Shown piece by piece: positions 1 to 10,500 of a stretch of DNA of 64,000 nucleotides. The stretch is from Powellomyces hirtus. Its lineage: Eukaryota; Chytridiomycota; Chytridiomycetes; Spizellomycetales; Powellomycetaceae. Location of the stretch: NCBI GenBank assembly GCA_025526995.1, contig JAHLKG010000001.1, forward strand, positions 1,736,001-1,800,000. The letters are read 5' to 3'. The number at the start of each line of letters is the position of its first letter. The stretch's first letter is position 1. The notes under the pieces were generated by a model, which was given only the letters and a program-made list of their open reading frames with translations, was not told the origin of the DNA and did not search any database. Both the position numbers and the translations under genes were made by a program.

Positions 1-571
1 GCTGTTTGAGTTGTTGACCAGCTATTGTAGCTGCGGATTCGAGTGCTTTTGCGGCTAGGAAGAGCCTGCATGGAGAACGCGCGGTGAGATCACCAGTATA
101 TCAGCCATTGTCAACAGTATCTCTTTGCTGCATACGCACGAATCAAGTTGTCGGTGTCCCTCCGCGGCCTGTTCCCCAGATTATTGAGTGAGTCCTCAGA
201 AATATCCAAATGACCAGAAAGCTCAATCTGACCTTGACATAGGCCTCAACGCAGTAATCGTACGCCCTCGCGTTTTTGAAGCATGTCGCTTGAGACGAGC
301 ATGGAAGGTCAGTTCTAAGACTCACAGAGCTAACAGGGTCCTTTGACGATAGATATAGATCCAGAACCCACCTGCAGCCTCAAAGTTCTGCACAGCCATA
401 TCCCAGTCGGGTTTCTGCTTTCCGAAAAGTGTCTTCTTATTGCGAGCCTTCTCCCCAGCATCCATGAATTCGAGGCCTATCGAGTCATAAATTTCAACGT
501 CAATCTTTGAGCCCAAGAGTAGGAACCATTGCAAGAATTAGCGAACCTTCCTTGACCTTTGGATCAGACAT
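1..571 (-). CDS. gamma-SNAP (NAPG-like) SNARE recycling adaptor, partial 3' end
   Basis: Soluble NSF attachment protein of the gamma type, which links SNARE complexes to the NSF/Sec18 ATPase for disassembly after membrane fusion. The gene runs off the left edge, so only the N-terminal ~90 residues are present. Five exons join in frame: 547-571, 372-476, 233-288, 140-168 and 1-65. The joined product begins MSDPKVKEGLEFMDAGEK, then a KPDWD segment, then CFKNARAYDYCVEAYVKA and LFLAAKALESAATIAG, which follow the helical TPR-like repeats of animal gamma-SNAP in order and spacing. The first exon codes for only eight residues plus one base. All four introns have GT-AG ends. Fungi typically carry the alpha type (Sec17); the KPDWD/FKNA pattern favours gamma. 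The start was chosen because it gives the family's short N-terminus. Exon edges are inferred by eye. Confidence 0.8.
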
Positions 572-977
572 TTTGAAGTGTATTAACGATTGTTTTTTTA
601 GTAATGTGTCCTTGTGTATACAAGATATATGTGTGTGCGCGTGTGCGAGTTTGCCGTCATTAGGCGTGTGTAAATTAGAGAGCCAGTCATGCAACCCCCC
701 CAGCCACCCGCCCAACCACAAAACAAACAAACTTTCCTGAATTCCCCACGACAAAAGAAATCCCTTCTCATCAACAAACCCTCAATTCCTACGAACAGCA
801 AATCATCGTCAGGCCCACTCCCCACCCCACAGCAGATAGCTTCTTTGCGCAGCAAGCAGCAGCACTCAGTCCCAGCGACGACTTCGACTTCCTTCCACGG
901 AACTGAACGATTCTCGTTTGACATTCCCACCGTCCCCACAACTTTCTTAACTCACACACACACAAAACGCACCCAAA
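572..977. promoter_or_regulatory. Divergent promoter between gamma-SNAP and RAD6
   Basis: About 400 bases between two start codons that point away from each other. It contains C-rich and CA-rich stretches, including a short CACACACA run just before the RAD6 start, and a TG-rich stretch near 625-650. I see no clear TATA box. It must hold the promoters and 5' leaders of both genes. Confidence 0.5.
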
Positions 978-1514
978 ATGTCTACTCCCGCAAAACGACG
1001 CCTGATGCGAGACTTTAAAAGATTGCAGACCGACCCGCCGGACGGTGTTTCCGGTGCACCTTGCTCCGACAATGTCTTGCTTTGGAATGCAGTTATATTC
1101 GGACCGGAAGAGACTCCGTTCGAAGACGGTACTTTCAAACTGGCATTGACCTTTGACGAGAGCTATCCGACAAAACCGCCGCACGTGAAATTCATAAGCA
1201 CGATGTTCCATCCGAATGTGTACGCCAATGGAGACTTGTGTCTCGACATTTTGCAGAACCGATGGTGAGTGCCTTATCCTTTTCCCCTTTCATTACAAAT
1301 GTTTCCTGAATTTCTTGTATGACTTACTGTCCCTTTTGTTCATAGGTCACCGACATATGACGTCGCAGCCATTCTGACGTCCATCCAATCCCTCCTCCAT
1401 GACCCCAACCCAAACAGTCCCGCCAACGCCGAAGCCGCCCGCTTGTTCCAAGAGAACCGCAAAGATTATTACAAGCGTGTACGAGAGACTGTTGAACAGT
1501 CGTGGTTGAATTGA
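978..1514 (+). CDS. RAD6: Ubiquitin-conjugating enzyme E2, Rad6/Ubc2
   Basis: E2 enzyme that ubiquitinates PCNA (with Rad18) and histone H2B (with Bre1), acting in DNA damage tolerance and transcription-linked chromatin marking. Two exons, 978-1264 and 1346-1514, splice at a GT-AG intron inside the Trp codon of QNRW, giving 151 residues, the family's usual length. The product starts [17 protein letters not shown], and holds the HPN motif (residues 79-81: FHPNVY), the active-site Cys88 in [12 protein letters not shown], and the C-terminal VEQSW ending that is near-invariant in Rad6. It lacks the acidic tail of the budding yeast enzyme, as do most fungal and animal orthologues. Identification is close to certain. 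Confidence 0.96.
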
Positions 1515-2301
1515 AAGGATCATTCGTTTTGTTCTTTCCTCTTGCCACTAATCCTTATCTTTTGCAAATATACTCTGTTTTATCTCGTGTAAAAATGTCA
1601 CCATTACTTATATTCAAATTTGCGAGCGAAACATGAGCAGCGGAATGGGAGTGGGAGTTCCAGAGATTAGGCCGAAGATTGGCAATGGCGGTTACTTCAA
1701 TGGTTGAATGAATGGTTGAAACACACCGTATTTGGCCAGCTGTCGGCGTCGGAATTTTGAGGCGGAGAGATGATAAGCTTTGATTTGGCTCGCAGGGCAA
1801 TGACCTCCACAGTCACCGCGCGCCGACGCCCTGATTTCTCACTGCCGATCTGACGTCTCTGTTGCACACATAGTTCCTCTATCTGATAGGCGTCATCTAG
1901 AGCATAACGTCCAACAGCGTTTTGAGGTTGCGACATCACTGTGATTTCGCCTGTTTCTGATGAGGTGCAAGGCGCGCATTCTTCGGTTCTTCGACCCCAG
2001 ATCGCAAAAGTACAAACCGTTGAGAGAGACAACACTTCACTGTCCTACTTTACTGTTTGGGGCATCCGAAATCGCTGACCCCGGAACGCAACCCAGTCCC
2101 ACACCTCACAGCGCGTCACAAGCCGTGTCACGTGCCTTCGAGGTGAGCTTTCGGACACGAAGACACGCGAAGTGTGAAAACCTCAAAGTGTGAAAACCCC
2201 CTATTTTCGACAGTAGCGTTTCACTCGCTGCGCAAGAAAAACTATCACTTACACTAGCATCTTCAACGACTGACGACCACCATATTCATATACCCACAGT
2301 C
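1515..2301. other. Intergenic region, RAD6 3' flank and promoter of the next gene
   Basis: No recognisable conserved gene. It holds the RAD6 3' UTR and the leader of the proline-rich gene starting at 2302. One weak minus-strand open frame (1697-1936) is listed separately. A near-duplicate GTGTGAAAACC is seen at about 2174 and 2189. Confidence 0.4.
1697..1936 (-). CDS. Possible small hypothetical protein
   Basis: Open frame of 79 codons plus stop from the ATG at 1936. The product (beginning MSQPQNAVGRYALDDAYQ, then a charged IEELCVQQRRQ segment) looks like it could form a short helix, with a basic middle. I do not recognise it. Arguments for: good start context and a protein-like composition in the first 55 codons. 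Arguments against: it is short, its tail (SWPNTVCFNHSFNH) looks like read-through into non-coding sequence, and it lies wholly in the space expected for the RAD6 3' end. It could also be one exon of a spliced gene. Confidence 0.2.
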   Translation of the reverse strand: MSQPQNAVGRYALDDAYQIEELCVQQRRQIGSEKSGRRRAVTVEVIALRAKSKLIISPPQNSDADSWPNTVCFNHSFNH

Positions 2302-3689
2302 ATGGGCACTCCGCATGGAAGAACACCCGGCACTCCGCGGGCGGGGACCGCAGTAACGCCTTGTAAAACCCGCACGCAATTGATAAAGCCACCGCCGCAA
2401 CGCTCCTTTTTCGCCTCCATCTCCGGCATCCTATCCGGAATTACACATACTGCCACGCGTGGGGTATGTACTCTCCCTCTTTGCTCAAACAGCTTCTTAT
2501 TCCCCCTCGTCAAAGACTTCAATTCTCAGTAACTAACATAACATGCCCCTCTCTCGCAAAACAAAGGTCACGAATCTCCTCCGAAGCAATATCCCCACGA
2601 CTCGCCGACGCGGCAGCGGAGCCGTCACCAAACCCAGCGCCGCCCACATTCTCAAACGCCGCACCGTCCTCGGCGTCAATGTCCGCAAAGATTCCGAACT
2701 CCACCGCCGAATGGGAACTATTGCCCTTGAACACCTCCGCCGGCAAAACGATAGCACTAACGACATGGATGAGACCGACAACGAGGGTGACGAGGATGGG
2801 GATGATGAAATGGAGAATCGGATAAATGGAGAAAATGGATACCTCACGCCCTTGAGAAATGGAAAGCGGGCGTTCGGGGAGGAGAGAGAGGACGGCAATT
2901 CTGCGAAACGGCACAAGTCAACGCCGAATGGAATAAAAAGTGTGTGTCTGTATAAGATCTCCCCAATCAGATCCTCCGTCTCGCGCTACCTTTGTCATGA
3001 TGACTGACACTGCCACCTCTAACCACAGGCGACGACGAACGCATCGCCGAACTCGAGCGTAAAGTCGCCCAATTTGAATCCCAGCTTCTCCTCGCTGCCT
3101 CCGTACCAATATCACACATACCGGTCCCGCCACCACCGCCGCCACCACCGCCGCCGCCACTCACCCTGCCATCATCAGCTATAACCAACCATCGCGCAGC
3201 ACTACCACCACCACAAGTATGTAGATTGATGAAGAATGTACGAGGGAGAGAAGAATGCCAGCGGATCGCTAACCTTTCTTTTCCGATCTCTTTTCTTGGC
3301 TTTTTTTCTTGCTCTAGCCTGCCCGAGACCCACGGTTCAACACAGCGCCCCATGAACTGATGCGCAAACTCCTTACTGAAATGAAGGAAGTCAAATTACG
3401 CCGCACAAATGTCATGCGGTAAGCAACCCCTCATTGCCACCTTCTTTTTAGTACCTCAACATCATCACTAAACCCATTCCCTCCCTCCCGTTCCTTCTCT
3501 ATGGTCTACTGAAGATCCCCAGGAGGCACCATCCGCACAGCCTGCCCCGAACAAATCGACCCCAACGACCATCAACAAGTCATCACCCACGCCCTGCGCG
3601 ACCGGTTCAGAAAACTACGCTCCGAATCGCCGGAACCGGACTCATCGGACGCCAGTCCGTCCTTGTCGCCTATGCGCATGTCCACATAG
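2302..3689 (+). CDS. Proline-rich coiled-coil protein with RSPGGT motif
   Basis: Five exons (2302-2463, 2567-2939, 3029-3216, 3318-3418, 3515-3689) join in frame to 332 residues. In order: a basic N-terminus with GTP-rich TP sites (MGTPHGRTPGTPRAG), an Arg/Lys-rich stretch with KRRTVLGVNVRKD, an acidic run of Asp/Glu, a short predicted coiled coil (DERIAELERKVAQFESQLLL), a run of about twelve prolines (near residue 200), then HELMRKLLTEMKEVKLRR followed by RSPGGT, and a Ser/Pro-rich tail (SESPEPDSSD, SLSPMRMST). A coiled coil, polyproline and a K-V-K/Q-L-R...RSPGGT block in this order recalls animal PRR11 and MTFR1-type proteins; this is recollection, not a search result. Basic clusters and TP/SP sites suggest a nuclear, cell-cycle-phosphorylated protein. 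The last intron uses the AG before ATCCCCAGG, which alone keeps the frame open. Confidence 0.6.
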
Positions 3690-4001
3690 CCCAGTAGGGG
3701 ATGCACAAAAATGTAATAAGACTCCCGCCATGGAGAGACTTGGCGTGTTATTTTGTTGTATCTCTCTCAACATTTTTGGTGAAAATAGCAAATATTGATG
3801 ACCCATCAGCTGAAGTCAAAGTCGAGCGCGTAAATCACACGCTCTCATAAAATAATAGTTTTAAATATATACAAACAGGTGTGTAGGTCAATGACCTCAC
3901 AACCTAGACACAAAGGATCTATACCAAATTGATCTGCAGACAAGGGCCGTTCATCTACAAAATGCTGGAAGCACACCGTTTTCTGTTGATGTTTCAGGGA
4001 T

Positions 4002-6908
4002 TCACGTGCTGATGGGAGTTCCACCAACACCCACCAAATCCTCCAACGCTCTCCTCAACAAGTCTCGCTCAGATTCCGGTCCATCAAGCATGTCGACCAG
4101 AGTCGCGACATCTTTGGACCCGAGTGTCGTGAGTGCATTGGTGGCGTCCGGACCCAACCGCGGAGCCGGTGAGGGAAGCGGGGCAGCAACAGTGGGGGTG
4201 GTGGTGGCGGTGGTAGTGGCTGAATCCGCAGCGCGTTTCTTTGTGATATCTAGTCCCTCCTGCACCCAGTCAGGTATAACGAGCGGATGAGTGTCATCTC
4301 CGTTGGAAGACTTGAGGAAATTGCCGGCGCACAACAACGGCACGCCAACCGTGTCTCTTCGCACCGTGACCGAATATGCGCACTTGATCTCTCGTTCCGC
4401 AAACGGATGTTTCGGGTCCACACTGCCACCGCGGCGGTGTCGGACCGTGCACGTGCCCATCCAGCCTTTTTCCTCGCTATCGAACGCGACGCGGCCAAAC
4501 CGTTCCCAGTAGCCCACGCCCGAATCCTCGTTCAACAATTCATAGACACAGACCATGCCACCTGTCAACAAGCGGATATCGAGTCCGACGAGATCCGCAA
4601 AAGCCTGATTGGCGCGCACGATTTCGCCGGTGCGTCGCCACACGGCGGACGGAATGCCCATCATGCTGAACATGGTGTCGTACTCGAGCAACAACCGTTC
4701 AAATGTTTCTTCCGACGAAACGAGTTCTGAATCGGTAATGTTTCGCGCGAGCGCCGCAAAGCCCGTTTGAAATGACGACACGACCGTCAGCACGCGCTGC
4801 CGAGATGTTGAAGAACACTGCGTTGTGAGATGGTGCCCGAGGCGGGCATAGCCGGCCGTGTAGTCGTGTGATTGGAGAAGGCCGGCTTTGCGCTTGGCAC
4901 TGAGGATGTTGGTAAGACGATCAGTGGCGTTGCATAGTGAGGAAGGCTGGTCGCCAGCCGCCGTGAGGTAAAATCGTTCGAGAGCCGTAAATGGACATGT
5001 GTTGCAGCGCTTCTGCCCGTTCGCTCCGCTGGAGCAGGTGTGGGGCACCGCGGATGTTTCCCCAGCGGCAGCCTGTTCATTTTGGGTAGTGGTGGATACC
5101 GTTGCCCACAGTTCCGCCAGTGCCGCAAACTCGGATCCGATTGACGAGCTGGCAAACAGCGTTTGCGGCTTTTGCAGCTGCGCCGGTACAAAGGATTGAA
5201 AACTGGCACAAGCTGGCGGCATAGTGGCGGCCGACTTGAAAGAGCCCTGTGAGGACCTTCTTCTGCTGACGCCCGAACTATTCGGTGTTGGCGTGGGCAC
5301 ACGTTTCTGAGCAGGTACCAGTGGAGTAGTGACAGATTGCGGGGTGCCCGGAGTGGGCGATCGTGTGTGGGCAAGGGGAGAGTAAGTTTGTGATGGATAC
5401 GGAGTTGTTGGCGTGGGTTCCCGGCCAGCGGCAGCCTGACTGTGCATGTCGCGCTGCAGCTGTTCAGACATGGATGCTTTACGTGGCGGGGCGACCGTAG
5501 TAGAATGCGGAGCAAATGACATGAGACTAGCAGGTAGACCAGAGAGTGTCTGAGGGGACCTGCCTGTCATGGATCCATTGGGCATTTGCTGCATTAGAGC
5601 GGGAAGACTCTGGGGATGCGGCATGGATATTGGTGAATTGTTGCTGCCGAGGCCACCCATCAGGGACAGATGACTGGCGTACGGGTTGAACGAATATGGC
5701 TGATAATGCGGCACCGATGCGGGTGGTAATGCTTGAGAGGTGGCGACTGCTTGTACCGGGGGATTTTGCGGCTCCATAGTCGTGTCTGGCAATTTCAACA
5801 ATCCAGCAAACGAGCTTTGAGGGTATACAGGGACTGCGGGCTTTGCGTCGTCCGAGGGCTTGTGGGGGGGCGTTCCCGGTTGAGAAGACATGGCAGGCTG
5901 TATCGAAGCCTCAGTGGCCATTATATTAGCATGCGCATTCATCATGTTGAAGAACGACAACTGCTGCTGAAGTGAAAAATTCGTAGGTGGAGCGCCTGGA
6001 GGCATCGTCACCTGCTGTCCCAACAACGGCGGCATGGGGAACGGCGCCGCAGGGTTAAATCCCGCTGCCGAATTCGCACTCGCCGGTCTCAACATCGGTG
6101 GTCCATTCGCCGCAATCGGAACCGGCGGTGCCGGTGCAATCGAGACCGGACACGTGAAGCACGGTTTTGGCTGGTCGACTTTTTTGGGCGCATCCACACA
6201 CAGATGCGCCATCCCCCTTTTGATGCACCGCCCACAGGGTCGGACCTCATCGCACGACATGTGTGCCTTTCGACAATGGATGCACGCCTGGCACACTTTT
6301 CTCCGTTTACAATCTTTCCCGCGCACTTGGGCCCCCTCCCGCCCGCGGGAGGTAAGTGCTGCTGGATTGATGCTGTTTGGATGTAGGATTTGCATTTGAA
6401 TTTGAGGCAGTTGCGGTCCTGGTGCGACGGGTGGCGTGGATATCGGATTGCCTTCGATCCCGACCGGACATCCTTCGACAGTTTTTCGGGCAGCATCCAC
6501 TTTGCGGCGCAACTCTTCCGTCTTCTTCTTTACTTTGCCCGCCCCACTTTGCCGTATTACAACACCCCCATCCGAGCCAGCAGGGTTTCCACCGATTTCT
6601 CGGGCAGAGCCTTGAGCCATTCTCCCGCCAATATCGTCCATTTCCAGCACCACCGTCTCCTCCCCCGTCCCGACCATTCCGAGATCGAATCGTCCGACAT
6701 CCACCAAGTCCTTGAAAATGAAGTCCAGGTCCTCAATCTCGCCCAGTCCTGCAAACGACGGCATGTGGCTTGCTGCCATATTGAGCTCATTTTGTAAATA
6801 GTCCTGCGCCACGCCCGACGGCAGATCAGATGTTTGATACCCTATCGAAGTGACGGGAGCGAAAGCCTGCCTCGAGCCTGGTGTCGAGGCAGCCGGTGGC
6901 AGGCCCAT
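4002..6908 (-). CDS. Zn2Cys6 transcription factor with PAS domain, AcuK/Ert1/Rds2-like
   Basis: A single-exon 968-residue regulator. The Zn2Cys6 binuclear cluster is at residues 209-237: C209-x2-C212-x6-C219-x5-C225-x2-C228-x8-C237, preceded by a basic stretch (KRRK). The sequence CGRCIKRG right after the cluster is typical of the AcuK/AcuM and Ert1/Rds2 family, which in ascomycetes activates gluconeogenic genes and respiration. The long middle is Pro/Gln/Ser-rich and disordered. Near residue 770-880 there is a PAS-like fold (FSMMGIPSAVWRRTGEIVRA ... NQAFADLVGL ... YSVTVRRD), also a feature of this family. An N-terminal acidic/hydrophobic patch (LGEIEDLDFIFKDLVD) may be an activation domain. 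It is longer than the ascomycete proteins. Target genes cannot be read from the sequence. Confidence 0.85.
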   Translation of the reverse strand: MGLPPAASTPGSRQAFAPVTSIGYQTSDLPSGVAQDYLQNELNMAASHMPSFAGLGEIEDLDFIFKDLVDVGRFDLGMVGTGEETVVLEMDDIGGRMAQGSAREIGGNPAGSDGGVVIRQSGAGKVKKKTEELRRKVDAARKTVEGCPVGIEGNPISTPPVAPGPQLPQIQMQILHPNSINPAALTSRGREGAQVRGKDCKRRKVCQACIHCRKAHMSCDEVRPCGRCIKRGMAHLCVDAPKKVDQPKPCFTCPVSIAPAPPVPIAANGPPMLRPASANSAAGFNPAAPFPMPPLLGQQVTMPPGAPPTNFSLQQQLSFFNMMNAHANIMATEASIQPAMSSQPGTPPHKPSDDAKPAVPVYPQSSFAGLLKLPDTTMEPQNPPVQAVATSQALPPASVPHYQPYSFNPYASHLSLMGGLGSNNSPISMPHPQSLPALMQQMPNGSMTGRSPQTLSGLPASLMSFAPHSTTVAPPRKASMSEQLQRDMHSQAAAGREPTPTTPYPSQTYSPLAHTRSPTPGTPQSVTTPLVPAQKRVPTPTPNSSGVSRRRSSQGSFKSAATMPPACASFQSFVPAQLQKPQTLFASSSIGSEFAALAELWATVSTTTQNEQAAAGETSAVPHTCSSGANGQKRCNTCPFTALERFYLTAAGDQPSSLCNATDRLTNILSAKRKAGLLQSHDYTAGYARLGHHLTTQCSSTSRQRVLTVVSSFQTGFAALARNITDSELVSSEETFERLLLEYDTMFSMMGIPSAVWRRTGEIVRANQAFADLVGLDIRLLTGGMVCVYELLNEDSGVGYWERFGRVAFDSEEKGWMGTCTVRHRRGGSVDPKHPFAEREIKCAYSVTVRRDTVGVPLLCAGNFLKSSNGDDTHPLVIPDWVQEGLDITKKRAADSATTTATTTPTVAAPLPSPAPRLGPDATNALTTLGSKDVATLVDMLDGPESERDLLRRALEDLVGVGGTPIST

Positions 6909-7593
6909 TGCGCCTGAAGAGTTTGATATGGCGGCTGGTGTCTTTGACGGTCAGCGGTGAGAGGGTTGAGCACTGGAAGAAAATGCCGGCATGTGAAGTG
7001 GGGGGCGAGCAAATGTCAAGCGTCGTTGAATGTGAAGTCAGCAAGTCGCAGCAGCGAAAAACCGGAATCAAAGGGGCGAATGTCGACGGGACGAGGGTGT
7101 GCCCGTTACACCAAACAAACTTGAAAGAAGAACCGACTGATAGTGCACGCTCGTAGCACCAGAGTGACCACACCAACCCCCAAGGCCAAGTTGGTATGCA
7201 GCTCCACAAGCGAGACGGACGGCGAGCCTGAGATCGAGCCTGGGTCGGTTTGGCAGCACACTTTGGGCAAAAAGGTGTGAAGGCGCAGCAATCAAGCTCC
7301 GCGGACATGAAAAGATACGATAGCTAGCGGTAACGCATCTGATTGGCTGAGCTTCCCGTCAGCGAGTAAAAGTACCACGTTTTAGCGGCACTTGAAAGTG
7401 TCTAATCAAAGCAGATGTGGCTTGTCTGATTCTTAACTTGAAACTTCAGTCAAAAAATACGCAGTTGAATTTCACAATGCACTACGCAATGATGTAACAG
7501 CATTCTGCTGAGTGATACAGGGAGCAAGCATAACCAATGCAAAACACTCGCAAGAGCAAACAGACGGTGCTTGGATACAGACAGCGTCACGCA
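6909..7593. other. Promoter region of the Zn2Cys6 regulator
   Basis: Nearly 700 bases upstream of the regulator and downstream of the SART3-like gene, both on the minus strand. Open frames here lack protein-like character. No TATA box or strong repeat was noticed. Confidence 0.4.
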
Positions 7594-10500
7594 TCAATCC
7601 CTCCTCGTCAGCATCTTTCGAAAATCATCCGGCGTTTTCGACGCAGTGGGCGCGCTATTGCCCTGCTGCGACGCCGTTTGTGTTGCAGAACCACCGTTGC
7701 TCGGGGCAGACGCCTGTGTCTTTGGTTTCGAATTCATTTTCAATGTTTTCTTTCGATTCCCGGCAGCTCCTCCTCGGGCAGCCACGCGAGGGATGAATGA
7801 GGTTGCCCGTCTGAATCAGACAATACACAGTTGGCATTCAGAAAACCATCCCGTTCGAGAGGACACGTGCTCGCCAAACAACTCACTCTGTAGACACATC
7901 AGCACGCGTGGCACTGAATCCCAGGCCTGCGCGCGGAGCGCCGCGTCCTCGGCCGCGTCCTCGGCCGCGCATAGAGCTATCGAAACCATGCCTCATGTTG
8001 GGATCTGGTACTGTAACAACGATGACACGGCCATCAACTTGAGTTCCATTCAAAGCTAAAGCCTTTTTGGCGGCATCCTGAAGATAAAATATCAGCATAT
8101 TTGTCGTTGGTGACATCCGGGCGGTACTGGTTGGAGAGACCCACCTCCGTTTCGAACTCAACAAAAGCAGTACCCTTGGTCTGCCCATCGCGGTTGTGCA
8201 TCATGCGCACGTCCTTGACAGCTCCATACTGAAGAATGGACAAAGGATCAGACGAAGTCTGCAACATCGAGCTCCCTCAATGTGTCTCACCTCCTTGAAT
8301 AGAGCCTCGATATCCTCTGGCTGCGTCGTGAAGGCCAAGTTGGATACAAATAGTTCTTTTGGATCTGCCTCCTTGACCCTGCACATAGATGCATCAGAGC
8401 TGGGTGTTCATTCAGACTTTGCAGATGTGCCATCATACTTTGTTTTTTGAGGGTTTGAGATGGCCACCGATATCTTCCGTCCAGCGATGTTTCTACCGTC
8501 CACTTCAAGACTGCGCTGAGCGGATTCCTGTCACAAAATTGGTCTCAGTTACGGAACCACCATGTTGGATGACCTGCAGCATCGCATACCTCATCGGCGT
8601 ATTCTATATACGCGAACGCAATCGAGTTTTTCAACACTAATCGAATATCAACGGTAGTCCCGTACTGCATTGACGTAAATATGACATACTTCCCCGGAGA
8701 ATTGAGGACTTTGACAATACCTTGCTGAAAATTTCACGGAGTGCCGGCTTCTTGATATCAACCGGCAGGTTGGACACATAGATCTTATTCTTTTCCTCAG
8801 CTCCGTTGAAGTTCCATAGAGTGCTGGCAGGCTTGCACCGCATCACGCGGATAGCTTCGCCGCCAATCTTGGTGCCGTCAAGGGAAACAGCGTCGCGCAC
8901 TCGATTCTAGCAACAAAAACAGTGGCCGATGAGACGGCTGAAGGGCAAACATTGCGCCACACACAGAAACGTACTACTTCGGCCAGTTCGACGTAAGCCT
9001 CGAGTGCACCAGTCTCGGGGTTGGGCTGCATGTATAGATCGACAATGCGGCCGCATTTCGCGAAAAGATCCGACAAGTGTTGTTGCTGTACACTGGTGGA
9101 GAGGTTTGTGATGTAGAGCATGTTGCCGCCAACCTTGCTGCAATAATAATATGTGATTGAGTCCAAGAAGGAAAAACAGTGAGAGCGCCTTGTTACTGTC
9201 CTGCACCTGTTGACAATATGGAATTCTTGCATTTTTGCCTTTGTGTCCACTTGGGCTCCTAAAGAAATGTTTTTTAGGTTGATTGTTGGTTGAGAAGATC
9301 ATGCTGAAGAAAGACCAACCTTCTGGCTTCTGGCGCTTGCCCGGTGAAGCATCGTTTTCCGGATCTGCTTCACGCGATCTCTTTTTGAATTGACCGTTTA
9401 CTGAGGTCTCTCCTTCTGTTTGATTTGCTTGTTGCATGACTTGAGTGGCGGGGGCCATTACTTCTGCTTTCTCGAGCTCCTGCAATTACCAATCGACGTC
9501 AACCCCTCCTCCATTCCAGTCGCACTTGCTGAAGCCTACTTTAAGCCTTCGCCTTTCCACTACATGTGTCTGCTTCTTGATGAGGCTCACAGCAGAATAG
9601 TAGGTTTCAACAGAGCCTTCTTCTCGTTCGAATGAGAGCCATGCCTCAAAGATCCTTTCTGGCCAGTCCGTTGCGCGTATGCTGGCCGTCTTGTAAACAG
9701 CACGCGCTTGCGCTGTGCTTCCATACAGTCTATCGAAGACCATTAAAAGAATCAGCTTCAACTGCCGGCCACAGTCATGAAGATGAGAACATACCGTTCG
9801 AAGTCCGCATATTCGACCCAGAGGTCACTTTGCTTGCCGAAAGCCTTTGTCAAACTCACATACAACTCCCGCGCAGCTGAGAAGTCTTTCAGCTTGCGAG
9901 TCTTAACACTTCACAAGTTAGTGTTTACCATCAAGGAATGCAGTCTTATGATTATACTCACATATATCCGCAACAAACCCCGTTCGAGGCGTAAATACGG
10001 ATCTCCGGGAGGGAAAGCTACGTGAAATGAGCAACTGAGAAAGCGGAGAGAGTGGGAGACGGCCATGGCAATTCGTCAACATACCCGTGTGAATGTACTC
10101 GATATTCGCCTTGCAGCGCTCAATCCGAGCAAGATCTGCCTCAGAAGCTCCTGAAAACAACCCTTCGGTGTGAGGTCTTACGCAAACTGGGCATGGCCTT
10201 TTCGACGGCTAACCTTCAGTCCAGTTGATCTGATGCATTTCATAGTCTTGTTTTGATTGAAAAAGCTTGATAATTTCCTCCATATTTGCGAGCGGCGATA
10301 GGACAGTCAAAGCTCGGTCGAATTGGGCTATACCGACACGTTAGAATCAAGAAAGCAATGACAAAGTTGCTGAAGAACCCACCATGCACTTCAACCTCGG
10401 GCTTCTTGAAGTGCTCCTGCAGAAGACCACCCGTAAGTTCCGTGAAATTTTGTCCTACGAGCTAGTGACGCAGTTACCATCATCCGGATCTGATGACTCC

